Under the pieces are notes generated by a model. It made no database searches and was not told the DNA's origin. It was given only the letters and a program-made list of their open reading frames with translations. Both the position numbers and the translations under genes were made by a program. From Paraburkholderia agricolaris (lineage in GTDB: Bacteria; Pseudomonadota; Gammaproteobacteria; Burkholderiales; Burkholderiaceae): a DNA stretch of 64,000 nt. The stretch spans positions 2,790,001-2,854,000 of the forward strand of contig NZ_QPER01000002.1 in NCBI RefSeq assembly GCF_009455635.1, read 5' to 3'. Shown here piece by piece: positions 54,876-63,367 of the stretch; within the stretch, counting starts at the first letter, position 1, and each line of letters begins with the position of its first letter.

Positions 54876-56180
54876 TCAGAACGTGCGCCGGATAAAGTAC
54901 GTACAAACCGAGCTGAGCAGGCCAACACACGCGATATAGAGGGCAATCCACCACGGCTGCAAATTGCCGTAGTGCAGAAGCGCCGTTGCGACGAGCGGTG
55001 TGATCGAGCTGGAGACAATGCCCGATACCTGGTACACGATCGAGATGCCGCTATAGCGCACCCGCGTATCGAACAGTTCGCAGAACATCGCGGCTTCGGG
55101 TCCGTAGACGAACGCGTAGATCACACCGAGCACGATCACGATGGTGGCGGTCACGGCGGCGAGACTGGTCGAGTAATGAAAGACCGCAAAGGCCGGCCAT
55201 GCGCTCAGGCCGCAGGCCAGCGCGCCCCAGCCGAACACCTTGCGACGGCCGATCCGGTCCGACAGGCGCGAGGCGATCGGAATCATGAACATCAGCACCA
55301 GCGCTGCAAGCGTCACGGCCACGAGGATCGCCGACTTCGCATAGTGGTGGATGCCGATCAGATAGCTCAGCGCGAACACCGCGTAGATGTTGAAAATCAC
55401 ACCGTCGATATAGCGCGCGCCCCAACCCAGGAACACGTTCTTGCGGTAATCGGTGAATACTTCGCGCGCCGGTACTTTCGCAACCGCATGCGTGTCGCGA
55501 ATCTTCGTGAATGCGGGCGTCTCGACGATGCGCAAACGGATAAACATGCCCACGGCGACGAGCAGGATGCTGGCCATGAAAGCGGCCCGCCAGCCCCATT
55601 GCAGGAAGGCGTCAGGCGTCAGCCAGGTGGTCAGTGCGGCCACCACGCCGCTGCTCAGACACAGACCGATTGCGAGCCCGATCTGCGGATATGACGCGTA
55701 CAGGCCACGCTGTTTGCGAGGCGCGTACTCGAAAGCCATCAGCACCGCGCCGCCCCATTCGCCGCCCAGCCCAATGCCCTGCAGCAGCCGCAACAGGAGC
55801 AGGCAGGCAGGCGCCCAGACGCCGATCGACGCATAGGTTGGCAGCACGCCGATCAGAAACGTGGACACGCCCATGATGGAAAGCGTGAGCACCAGCAATG
55901 GTTTGCGTCCGAAGCGATCACCGAAATGGCCGAAGATCACTCCGCCGAGCGGCCGGGTGACAAAGCCGACCGCGTACACCGTATAGGCCAGCATGGTGGA
56001 AACGAAAGCGTTTCCGGTCGGGAAGAAAAGCTTGTCGAATACGAGCCCGGTAATCGTGCCGTAGAGGAAAAAGTCGTACCACTCGACAGTCGTGCCGATC
56101 AGACTGGCCAAGGCAACCGACTTTACAGACCTGGCGTCGACGCTCACCGCGCCGCCTCCTGCAATTTCCACTGCTTCCAT
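54876..56180 (-). CDS. MHS family MFS transporter
   Basis: 434-residue major facilitator of the metabolite:H+ symporter type, about twelve membrane segments. It opens VKSVALASLIGTTVEWYDFFLYGTITGLVFDKLFFP and has the GHFGDRFGRKPLLVLTL loop motif and the central RLSDRIGRRKVFGWGAL motif. The family moves carboxylates, betaine-like compounds and others by proton symport. AGGAGA precedes the ATG at 56180. It lies downstream of an iron-containing dehydrogenase gene on the same strand, with 180 nt between, so it may carry that enzyme's substrate. Confidence 0.93.
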   Translation of the reverse strand: MEAVEIAGGGAVSVDARSVKSVALASLIGTTVEWYDFFLYGTITGLVFDKLFFPTGNAFVSTMLAYTVYAVGFVTRPLGGVIFGHFGDRFGRKPLLVLTLSIMGVSTFLIGVLPTYASIGVWAPACLLLLRLLQGIGLGGEWGGAVLMAFEYAPRKQRGLYASYPQIGLAIGLCLSSGVVAALTTWLTPDAFLQWGWRAAFMASILLVAVGMFIRLRIVETPAFTKIRDTHAVAKVPAREVFTDYRKNVFLGWGARYIDGVIFNIYAVFALSYLIGIHHYAKSAILVAVTLAALVLMFMIPIASRLSDRIGRRKVFGWGALACGLSAWPAFAVFHYSTSLAAVTATIVIVLGVIYAFVYGPEAAMFCELFDTRVRYSGISIVYQVSGIVSSSITPLVATALLHYGNLQPWWIALYIACVGLLSSVCTYFIRRTF

Positions 56181-56360
56181 TGCTTGTCTCCTGATAGTTG
56201 CCGGGCCCGTGACGTCGTCTGACGTCCGCTGCCTCGGCACATGCCGTTCATGCGGCTTTTGTTGTGCTGCAAGATACGCCGGTGCCAGACCGGATGATTC
56301 TTTTCCTCCTCACTCACCGTATGGTGATGCTGCTCCCGTTATCTCGCTGCTGCCAGAACG

Positions 56361-57452
56361 TCAGGCCGCGGCAGCGATGAAATTGCGTCCGCGTGGGCCG
56401 CTCAAGGCGTGCGCGATCATCCGGTCCGATTCCTCGGCGCTCACGCCATAGCTCGAAAACGAGGTACGCACGCCGAGTGCTTCGAGAAAACCGGTCAGGT
56501 AGTCGCGCGCATCGGCCAGCGGACACGGGAAGACTTTCGCGAGCACGGCATCGCGCGACGCGTTCTTTCCAAGCGCGAGATCCAGCACCATGGGCAGCGT
56601 GAATGAACAGGCGATGCCATGGGGCAGACCGTGATGGATCGTCATCTCATACGAAATGGAATGAGCCAGTGCGGTCTTCGTGTTCGAGAACGCGAGCCCG
56701 GCTTTGAGCGCGGCGAGCGAAGCGCGCTCGCGTAGCGTCCGGTCCTGCAGATTGGCGACCAGCGCCGGCAGCGTGGCAAGCATGTCGCGCGCTGCGGACA
56801 CGGCGAATTCGTCGGAAATCGGATTCGCATTGACGTTCCAGATGGCTTCTAGCGCATGCGACAGCGCATCGAGGCCACTCTGCACCGTGACCGAGTGCGG
56901 CAGCGACAGCGTGAGATCCGGATCGACGATCGCGGCTTCCGGCCACGTCTGCGGAAGTTGCAGCGAATACTTGCGTTGCTTGATCGTGCGATCCCAGATC
57001 GTCGCCCACGGCGTCACTTCGCTGCCGGTGCCCGCGGTAGTCGGCACCGTGATCAGCGATTTCACGCGCGGCGGCGTGAACGGCTTGCCCGTGTCGAGCA
57101 AGGCCAGCAGTTCGTCGAACTCATTGCTTTGCGTACCGACCATCAGCGTTTTGGCCGTGTCGAGCACGCTGCCGCCGCCGATCGCGACCACCACGGGGCA
57201 GTTCTCGTGCCTGCGCCAGAAGTCGCGGTACATGCCGGCGATATGGGTGACGTCCGGGTTCGGTTGCACGTCGTCGATCACCGCGACCACGCTATCGCCA
57301 CACAACTCGCGCACACGTTGCACGAGCCCGAGCTGCGCCGCCTCGGCGAAAGTCACGACCACCGCGCGGCGGCCGTTGAGAATTTCGGGCAGCCGCTCGA
57401 TACAACCGGGGCCGAAATTCACCTCTACTGGATTCCAGAAAACACCGTTCAT
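56361..57452 (-). CDS. iron-containing alcohol dehydrogenase, phosphonate-associated type
   Basis: 363-residue group III dehydrogenase. The NAD(P) motif is VVVAIGGGSVLDTAKTLMVG. Metal-site blocks include TVPTTAGTGSEVTPWATIWD, LDALSHALEAIWNVNANP, and the histidines in SISYEMTIHHGLPHGIACSFTLP. The sequence resembles the phosphonate-associated Fe-ADH group, which would act on phosphonoacetaldehyde or a similar aldehyde. That link is from memory and not proven. GGGGAG precedes the ATG. It is divergent from a LysR gene and followed by an MHS transporter. Confidence 0.9.
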   Translation of the reverse strand: MNGVFWNPVEVNFGPGCIERLPEILNGRRAVVVTFAEAAQLGLVQRVRELCGDSVVAVIDDVQPNPDVTHIAGMYRDFWRRHENCPVVVAIGGGSVLDTAKTLMVGTQSNEFDELLALLDTGKPFTPPRVKSLITVPTTAGTGSEVTPWATIWDRTIKQRKYSLQLPQTWPEAAIVDPDLTLSLPHSVTVQSGLDALSHALEAIWNVNANPISDEFAVSAARDMLATLPALVANLQDRTLRERASLAALKAGLAFSNTKTALAHSISYEMTIHHGLPHGIACSFTLPMVLDLALGKNASRDAVLAKVFPCPLADARDYLTGFLEALGVRTSFSSYGVSAEESDRMIAHALSGPRGRNFIAAAA

Positions 57453-57499
57453 CGTCTCCCCTCGTTTGGTGGGTGTTCGTTACGGATGAATTATGGGAA

Positions 57500-57542
57500 A
57501 CATCGATGTATAGTAAAAATACAAATTTTTCGATCGATGTAT
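57500..57542. promoter_or_regulatory. direct repeat ATCGATGTAT between Fe-ADH and LysR genes
   Basis: ATCGATGTAT occurs at 57502-57511 and 57533-57542, 31 bp apart (about three helical turns). The first copy sits in the palindrome ACATCGATGT (57500-57509). The second copy ends 11 nt before the LysR start. The sequence between is A+T-rich. Position and phasing suit a LysR-type regulator that represses itself and activates the divergent gene. Confidence 0.45.
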
Positions 57543-57553
57543 TGAGCCAACCT

Positions 57554-58447
57554 ATGCGACTTACTCAATTGCGCTCGTTCTACGCCGTCGGCAAGCACGG
57601 CAGCGTGACCGGCGCCGCCCGGGCGCTGCACGTCAGCCAGCCGACTGTCACAACCCAGGTGCGGGATCTGGAGGAAAGTTACGGGGTGGAGTTGTTCCAC
57701 CGCAGCGGCCGGCGAATCATGCTGAGCGCGGCTGGGGAGACCCTGTTCGCGATTGCCCAGCGGATGTTCGGCAACGAACAGGAGGCCATCGACTTTCTGA
57801 AGGAATCAGCGGGTCTGAGCACCGGGATCATCCGCGTGGGCGCGGTCGGACCACTCCACGCCATGGAAATCGTCGCAGCGTTCCATCTGCGCTATCCGGG
57901 ATTACGCGTATCGATCCGGCTCGGCAACTCGGAGGAAACCGTGCGCGGCCTGTTGTCGTATGAAACGGACGTCGCGGTGCTGGCGCAATACGGCGCCAAC
58001 CCTCTGCTCCATTACGTGCCCTATCGGCAGCACCCGCTGGTCATCATCGTGCCGGCGGCACATCGGCTGGCGCGCCGGCGCAGCGTCCGTCTGGAAGAAC
58101 TGCGCGACGAAGCGATGATCATGCGCGAACCGGGCTCCACGACCCGCAAGGCACTCGAAGACGCACTACGTCAGCACGGCATCGCGCCGAACTTTTCGCT
58201 GGAAGTGGGCAGCCGCGAGGCCGTACGCGAAGCGGTCATACTCGGACTCGGCATAGCCGCGGTGTCGGAGCGCGAACACGTCGACGATTCGCGGCTGCGC
58301 AAGCTGACGATCCACGGCGAGCAGGTGGTGACCCACGCGCATGTCGCCTGCCTCGCCGAGCGTAAAACCGCGCGGCTCGTGCAGGCGTTCCTTGAGGTGG
58401 TCAATCAGGTACTGATCGAAAAAGACGCTGGGGGCGCCCTGCGTTAA
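57554..58447 (+). CDS. LysR family transcriptional regulator
   Basis: 297-residue LysR regulator starting MRLTQLRSFYAVGKHGSVTGAARALHVSQPTVTTQVRDLE. The ligand-binding domain includes IIRVGAVGPLHAMEIVAAFHLRYPG and LGLGIAAVSEREHV. The start at 57554 fits the family; an upstream in-frame ATG at 57506 would put the repeat inside the gene. It diverges from the iron-containing dehydrogenase gene and is its likely regulator. Resemblance to regulators of aminoethylphosphonate use is a memory-based suggestion. Confidence 0.9.
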   Translation: MRLTQLRSFYAVGKHGSVTGAARALHVSQPTVTTQVRDLEESYGVELFHRSGRRIMLSAAGETLFAIAQRMFGNEQEAIDFLKESAGLSTGIIRVGAVGPLHAMEIVAAFHLRYPGLRVSIRLGNSEETVRGLLSYETDVAVLAQYGANPLLHYVPYRQHPLVIIVPAAHRLARRRSVRLEELRDEAMIMREPGSTTRKALEDALRQHGIAPNFSLEVGSREAVREAVILGLGIAAVSEREHVDDSRLRKLTIHGEQVVTHAHVACLAERKTARLVQAFLEVVNQVLIEKDAGGALR

Positions 58448-58471
58448 ACGCGATAGCGGCCGATGAAGCGG

Positions 58472-58834
58472 CTAGCCTCCGGCCCGCTTCGCGCTGTGGC
58501 CGTACTTCTTCAACGCTTCGACGACCCGGTCGCAATGATCGCCCTGCACTTCGATCACACCGTCCTTGACCGTTCCGCCGGAACCGCAGGCTGTGCGCAA
58601 CTGCTTGCCTAGCAACGCGAGAGCCAGAGGATCCAGCGCCAACCCTTTAACGATCGTCACGCTCTTGCCGCCGCGGCCCTTGGTCTCGCGCGTCACGCGC
58701 ACTACGCCATCGCCCGCGGTTTGTGCTTTCGCAACCGTTTTGCAGATGCATTCCGCGAGCGCCTGCCTGCATTCGGGACACATCCGGCCGCCGTCGGTGG
58801 AATAGACAAGGCCGCCTTTTGAACTGCTCTTCAT
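58472..58834 (-). CDS. yciH: YciH/SUI1-type translation initiation factor homolog
   Basis: 120-residue protein. The N-terminus KSSSKGGLVYSTDGGRMCPECRQ carries a cysteine cluster (CPEC and, later, CIC). The SUI1 domain follows: VTRETKGRGGKSVTIVKGLALDP and TACGSGGTVKDGVIEVQGDHCDRV. YciH resembles eukaryotic eIF1 and lowers initiation fidelity of aberrant complexes; it is linked to stress. The ATG at 58834 is preferred over a GTG at 58855. Monocistronic. Confidence 0.92.
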   Translation of the reverse strand: MKSSSKGGLVYSTDGGRMCPECRQALAECICKTVAKAQTAGDGVVRVTRETKGRGGKSVTIVKGLALDPLALALLGKQLRTACGSGGTVKDGVIEVQGDHCDRVVEALKKYGHSAKRAGG

Positions 58835-59127
58835 GATTGGCTTATTGAAAGACACGAAAGGTCAGGAACCGCAACGAGTTTAGCAAATGCGACTGAGCCG
58901 CTTCTTGCCAGCTCCGGCATTGAACGCCAAGGAGCGCGCGCGGCCAATTGGCTGATTTGCGCACTTTTGCTATTATGTGCCCTGCATCCAGAGTCGGACG
59001 AGTCCGACGCCAACCTGCCTTCCCGGGCAAGGTGGAAGCCTTAAGGGCGATGCGGCCGATTGACGGCAACGAAGCGGGAGCGGCATAGCTTGCACCGGTT
59101 CGAACCAACTTACTTTCCGGAGCTTGT
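58835..59127. other. divergent leader region with a strong hairpin
   Basis: 293 nt between yciH and the following plus-strand gene. It contains GTCGGAC-GA-GTCCGAC (58993-59008), a perfect 7-bp hairpin, and a weaker TGCC/GGCA hairpin about 15 nt later. Both lie on the plus-strand leader. No riboswitch family was matched. Confidence 0.4.
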
Positions 59128-59517
59128 ATGCGCGAAGATCTCTCCTCACCACCCGCGGTCGACCACGCAGAAAACTGGTCGCGCCACCTGCCGGGTTTCC
59201 AGCTCACCCACGTCATCCATCTCGTCTCCATTGCAAGCATGGACGTGGTGTCACGGGTCGCCGCACATCTGAAAGACCAGCAGGTTTCCGTCAGCAGTTT
59301 CGTGGTGCTGCGAAGCGGCAATATCCTGGACCAGAAGATCGTTCTGGACGATATCGGCGAACGGCAAGCCCAATTGCTGCGCGAGAAACTGTTGGCTCTC
59401 GACGGCGTATTGCGGATTCGCCTGGAACACCTGTTTGTTCGGCCGGATTCCAGCAAGGCGGTAGAAAATGATCGGCCGTCCGGTCGCTCCACGCGCGAAT
59501 TAGCGTGTACATGCTAG
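59128..59517 (+). CDS. small hypothetical protein, possibly ACT-like
   Basis: 129-residue protein. The central block FQLTHVIHLVSIASMDVVSRVAAHLKDQQVSVSSFVVLRSGNILDQKIVLDD and ALDGVLRIRLEHL show a beta-alpha-beta-beta-alpha-beta rhythm like an ACT domain. This is a fold guess only; no family is recognised. GGAG is six nt ahead of the ATG. It is followed 25 nt later by an AraC-family gene, so the two may be co-expressed. Confidence 0.6.
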   Translation: MREDLSSPPAVDHAENWSRHLPGFQLTHVIHLVSIASMDVVSRVAAHLKDQQVSVSSFVVLRSGNILDQKIVLDDIGERQAQLLREKLLALDGVLRIRLEHLFVRPDSSKAVENDRPSGRSTRELACTC

Positions 59518-59542
59518 ATGAAAATCAGCAACGAGCGCCGCC

Positions 59543-60613
59543 TTGAACAACGACCCGCTGCATACTGCCCTGTCGCCTGGCCGCTTGTTGTTGCCGGAGC
59601 CACCAACGCTTGCTGCCGGCATCGTGCACAGTACGTTCAGCGTTCAAGGCGACGCCAGTCAAAGTTTTCTGGCCTGGCAGGAGCGGATGAGTCCTGTCTA
59701 CGACATAAGGCCTTCCTCCAGCCACGCTGAGGATACGTTCGCGGCCTCGCTGTCTCGCTACACGATCGACAATCTGAGCTTCTTCGACTTCCGCACCGGG
59801 CCGAACGTGGCTGTGCGGTCGCTGGGCCGGGTGTCGACCGAAAGCGTTCGCGACATCAGCTTCAGCGTGTTTCTTGAAGGACTGCCGGCGCAGTTCCTCG
59901 GCGGCAAGCCGCGCTGCGACGCGCCGCACACACCACAAGTGCCCAGTATCCTCGCGCTGGATATGGATCAGCCGTGCACCATCCAGAGTTTTCATGGCCG
60001 GCTACTGCTCCTTTTTGTGCCGCGCGCCCTGGTGGAAAGATCGTTCCCGGATGCCGCCTCGCTGCATGGCCGCTCGATTCACGCCACCACACCTCTGACA
60101 CGGATGCTGATCGACCATCTGGTGGCGCTGAAGCAACAAATCGTCGGACTGAGCAAGGAGGCAGCGCATCAGTCCTTCGTCACTGCGATAGAACTGCTCG
60201 CCGCAGCGTTCGGCCGTGAAGCGGGTCTTTCCGGCAATGGCCGCGCAGCAGTGCGTGCTGCTGTTTATGGACAGGTTCGACGGTATGTCGAAGCCAATCT
60301 GCACGATCCGGCTTTGTCACCCGACAGCGTGTTGGCGTCGCTGCATCTATCGCGCGCCAGCGTGTATCGCCTCTTTGAACACGAGGGCGGCCTCGCCGCT
60401 TATATCCGCCGCCGCAGGCTGCGCATGGCGGCCGATGAACTGGTGCGCTTTCCGCATCTGGAAGTCCAGGACATTGCCGCGGGGCTGGGTTTCAACGATG
60501 CGTCGAGCTTTACGCGTGCATTCCGGCGCGCGTTCGACATCGCGCCAAGGGAATTGCACGCGTACGCGCCCTTGCTCCAGCGCGGGCAAACAGCGCAGGA
60601 GCGTTTCAGATAG
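59543..60613 (+). CDS. AraC family transcriptional regulator
   Basis: 356-residue regulator. The N-terminal AraC_binding_2-type domain (about 40-190) includes YTIDNLSFFDFRTGPNVAVRS and GRLLLLFVPRALVERSF. The C-terminal HTH has LSPDSVLASLHLSRASVYRLFEHEGG and VQDIAAGLGFNDASSFTRAFRRAFDIAPREL. The start is a TTG (59543); the first ATG would remove part of the ligand domain. It lies 25 nt after a small gene in the same direction. Targets unknown. Confidence 0.85.
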   Translation: MNNDPLHTALSPGRLLLPEPPTLAAGIVHSTFSVQGDASQSFLAWQERMSPVYDIRPSSSHAEDTFAASLSRYTIDNLSFFDFRTGPNVAVRSLGRVSTESVRDISFSVFLEGLPAQFLGGKPRCDAPHTPQVPSILALDMDQPCTIQSFHGRLLLLFVPRALVERSFPDAASLHGRSIHATTPLTRMLIDHLVALKQQIVGLSKEAAHQSFVTAIELLAAAFGREAGLSGNGRAAVRAAVYGQVRRYVEANLHDPALSPDSVLASLHLSRASVYRLFEHEGGLAAYIRRRRLRMAADELVRFPHLEVQDIAAGLGFNDASSFTRAFRRAFDIAPRELHAYAPLLQRGQTAQERFR

Positions 60614-60799
60614 ATGTGCACCGGCGGATAGCGCATGCCTGGTCGGATCGGATCGCGGTTGATCCTGCTCTTGTGCATCATGCGTTGAGCGCCGCGATAG
60701 CGGATAGCAGCAGCGCATGATGTACAGCTTGGTACGGCTACGGCATGGCCGGCCGTGATTCAAACCGGCCTGGCCAGGCCTGACGTTCGCGCCCATCAA

Positions 60800-61705
60800 C
60801 TAGGCTTGACCCTCTGTGCTGCCGGCGTTGTTTCTCGCCTCGGTGCGCGCTTCGATCGCGTGCACGACGGCCGCCATATCGGCCTGACCGTGACCAAGCT
60901 CGACGGTCTCGGTATAGAGGTCAAAGCAGACATCCAGTAGCGGCGACGCGAGGTTCGCACTGCGCGCCGCTTCGGCCGCGAGCCGGTTGTTCTTCAGCAC
61001 GTCGAGGATCGACGCCTGCACCGTGAAATCCTCGTTCACGAGCTTGTCGACCTTCACACGCGAAACGTTGCTCGCCATCGGCCCCGCGTCGAGCACGGCC
61101 TGGAATTGCTTCATATCGAGTCCATAGCGCCGCGCCAGATGCGACGCCTCGGCAATCGCGGTCACCATCGGAATCAGAAACGTGTTGACCGACAGCTTCA
61201 TCAGAAGCCCCGTCGGCACCGCCCCACAGACCACTGTTTCATGGCACATCGGCTTGAGGAGCGGACGCACTTCTTCGACGGCTGCGGGCTCGCCCGCCAG
61301 CATCGCCACCAGTTGCCCCGCTTCGGCCGGCTTGCGCGAACCCGAAACAGGTGCTTCGACATAGCGCCCTCCCGCGGCGCGGATGTCGGCTTCGAGTCCA
61401 CGCGAATAGTCGGCCGAGGTCGTTCCCATGTGCACGATCGTGTGCTGCGCGACGTTCGCCGCGAAGTCCGCGGTATGGCGCCCGAGCACCGCGTCGAGCG
61501 CCGTATCCGTCGCCATCATCAGGATCACGATGCGGGCTTGCCGGAACACGTCGCCGGCACTCTCCGCAACCTGCGCGCCCGCGTCGCGCAACGCAGTGCA
61601 ACGTTCCGGCGTGCGGTTCCACACGATCAGTCCGGTACCCGCGCGGGCGAGGTTGAGCGCCATGGGTTGTCCCATCACGCCAAGGCCGATGAATCCTGTT
61701 TTCAT
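60800..61705 (-). CDS. 3-hydroxyisobutyrate dehydrogenase family oxidoreductase
   Basis: 301-residue beta-hydroxyacid dehydrogenase. The NAD(P) motif [17 protein letters not shown] with NRTPERC after strand 2 suggests NADP. The substrate signature is [18 protein letters not shown], and the catalytic lysine is in [11 protein letters not shown]. The substrate may be tartronate semialdehyde, 3-hydroxyisobutyrate or a related acid. GGAG precedes the ATG. It diverges from a D-2-hydroxyacid dehydrogenase gene, so both may belong to one organic-acid pathway. Confidence 0.92.
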   Translation of the reverse strand: MKTGFIGLGVMGQPMALNLARAGTGLIVWNRTPERCTALRDAGAQVAESAGDVFRQARIVILMMATDTALDAVLGRHTADFAANVAQHTIVHMGTTSADYSRGLEADIRAAGGRYVEAPVSGSRKPAEAGQLVAMLAGEPAAVEEVRPLLKPMCHETVVCGAVPTGLLMKLSVNTFLIPMVTAIAEASHLARRYGLDMKQFQAVLDAGPMASNVSRVKVDKLVNEDFTVQASILDVLKNNRLAAEAARSANLASPLLDVCFDLYTETVELGHGQADMAAVVHAIEARTEARNNAGSTEGQA

Positions 61706-62007
61706 GCGTGTCTCCGTTTCTTATCCATGGCTTGTGGCCACGGTTGGGTGGATCGGTGCGCCTGCGGATGCAGCGCGCAGGCACAACAGCAGGGTGGCCG
61801 CTTTGGCGACCTACCCTGTGGCGCGCTCTCCGGACGGTGTCGCTTGAGCCGGGCGACGCCGCTCAGTCTATCTAAATCGCCACCATCATGCCTGCCGCCG
61901 GGGCAGCCGATTTTCATAAGAAAAATGCACCAATTCCTCAAATAATTTCATTTTACTGTTCACGCTGCGGCGCTCAGGATAAGAGGATGGCAAGAGAAGG
62001 GGTCACC
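61706..62007. other. divergent intergenic region
   Basis: 302 nt between the two divergent dehydrogenase genes, with an A+T-rich stretch near 61905-61965 that probably holds promoters. TTTTC-ATAA-GAAAA (61911-61924) is a small inverted repeat. An open frame covers part of the region but lacks a ribosome binding site. Confidence 0.4.
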
Positions 62008-63276
62008 ATGAACATCACGATTCTGGACGATTATTTCGACACACTGCGGGGCCTGCCGTGCTTCCACAAACTGGACGGCCATACCGTCACCGTATGGAAC
62101 GACCATGTGCAGGAGGTCGATGCGCTGGCCGAACGCCTGCGTGACACCGAGGTGCTGGTGCTGATCCGTGAGCGCACCCAGATCCGCGCGCCGTTGATCG
62201 CCCGGTTGCCGAAGCTGCGGCTGATCAGTCAGCGCAGCGTCTATCCGCATATCGACATTGGCGCCTGCACCGAACGCGGCGTGATCGTGTCGTCGAACCA
62301 GCACGCCGGCAGCCCTTCCTATGCCGCGGCCGAACTGACCTGGGGTCTGGTGATCGCGGCCATGCGCCAGATTCCGCAGCAGATGCAGGCGCTGCAGGCC
62401 GGCCGCTGGCAGATGGGCGTGGGCCGCAGCCTGCGCGGGCGCACGCTCGGCATCTACGGATACGGCCGCATCGGCGCCGAGGTCGCGCGCTACGGCGCCG
62501 CGTTCGGCATGAAGGTGCTGGTCTGGGCGAGGGAGGCTTCGCTGCAACGGGCCCGTGAAGACGGCTGGGATGTCGCGCCGGACAAGCACGCTTTCTTCGA
62601 GGCCTGCGACGTGCTCTCGCTGCACATGCGCCTCGTGAACGACACCCGTGGCATCGTGACGGCCGAAGACCTGGCCAGGATGAAACCCTCCGCACTGCTG
62701 GTCAACACCAGTCGCGCCGGCCTGATTGCGCCGGGCGCATTGGAACAGGCGTTACACGCGGGCCGGCCCGGCATGGCGGCGGTGGACGTCTATGAAGAAG
62801 AACCGTTGCGCGACTCCCGGCATCCACTATTGCGCATGCCTAACGTGGTCTGCACGCCGCATATTGGCTATGTCACGGAGGACGAATATGAGGTCCAGTT
62901 CTCCGACATCTTCGATCAGATCGTCTCCTATGCAGCCGGGCAACCCATCCACGTAGTCAATCCGGAGGTGCTGCCGCGAGCCGTATCCCGCGACGCCGTC
63001 AACCCCGGAACGGACACGCACGATCCGGTCGAACCGCTGATCCTCGACCTGCTGGAATGGATTGGGTCCGGCGCCCGCCCCTACAGTGAAGCGATGGAAG
63101 TCTGGCGCACCTCGTGCCCACGGCTGCCGGTTTGGGAGGATGCCTGCGCGCGCGGTTATCTGACGCGCACGCATTCACCCGGCAGCGTGGCCGAGGTGAC
63201 GGTCAGCCCGGCCGGCGTCGCCTATCTGCGCGCCAGCCGCGGCATACCGGGGACGGACTCGCCGCCGGCCAATTGA
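62008..63276 (+). CDS. D-2-hydroxyacid dehydrogenase family protein
   Basis: 422-residue NAD-dependent dehydrogenase, longer than the usual 310-340. The N-terminal catalytic domain is followed by the Rossmann motif [30 protein letters not shown]. The catalytic residues are visible: Arg in [18 protein letters not shown], and Glu and His in [17 protein letters not shown]. The last 90 or so residues (from about [11 protein letters not shown]) are an extra tail of unknown role. AAGGGG precedes the ATG at 62008; upstream in-frame starts exist. It is probably controlled by the GntR regulator encoded downstream on the opposite strand. Confidence 0.9.
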   Translation: MNITILDDYFDTLRGLPCFHKLDGHTVTVWNDHVQEVDALAERLRDTEVLVLIRERTQIRAPLIARLPKLRLISQRSVYPHIDIGACTERGVIVSSNQHAGSPSYAAAELTWGLVIAAMRQIPQQMQALQAGRWQMGVGRSLRGRTLGIYGYGRIGAEVARYGAAFGMKVLVWAREASLQRAREDGWDVAPDKHAFFEACDVLSLHMRLVNDTRGIVTAEDLARMKPSALLVNTSRAGLIAPGALEQALHAGRPGMAAVDVYEEEPLRDSRHPLLRMPNVVCTPHIGYVTEDEYEVQFSDIFDQIVSYAAGQPIHVVNPEVLPRAVSRDAVNPGTDTHDPVEPLILDLLEWIGSGARPYSEAMEVWRTSCPRLPVWEDACARGYLTRTHSPGSVAEVTVSPAGVAYLRASRGIPGTDSPPAN

Positions 63277-63367
63277 GCCACGGAAAATAAGCAGTTCGAC
63301 CTGGTTACGTTCTGCGAAACGACAACGGGCGCGAACCGGCCCGGCTAGCTCGAACCCGCTCGTCGCC

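Noticed and set aside
58993..59008. Hairpin with ACGA near its centre, considered as a guanidine-II (mini-ykkC) riboswitch
   Set aside because: The ACGA is not in a properly closed tetraloop, and the needed second matching hairpin is absent.
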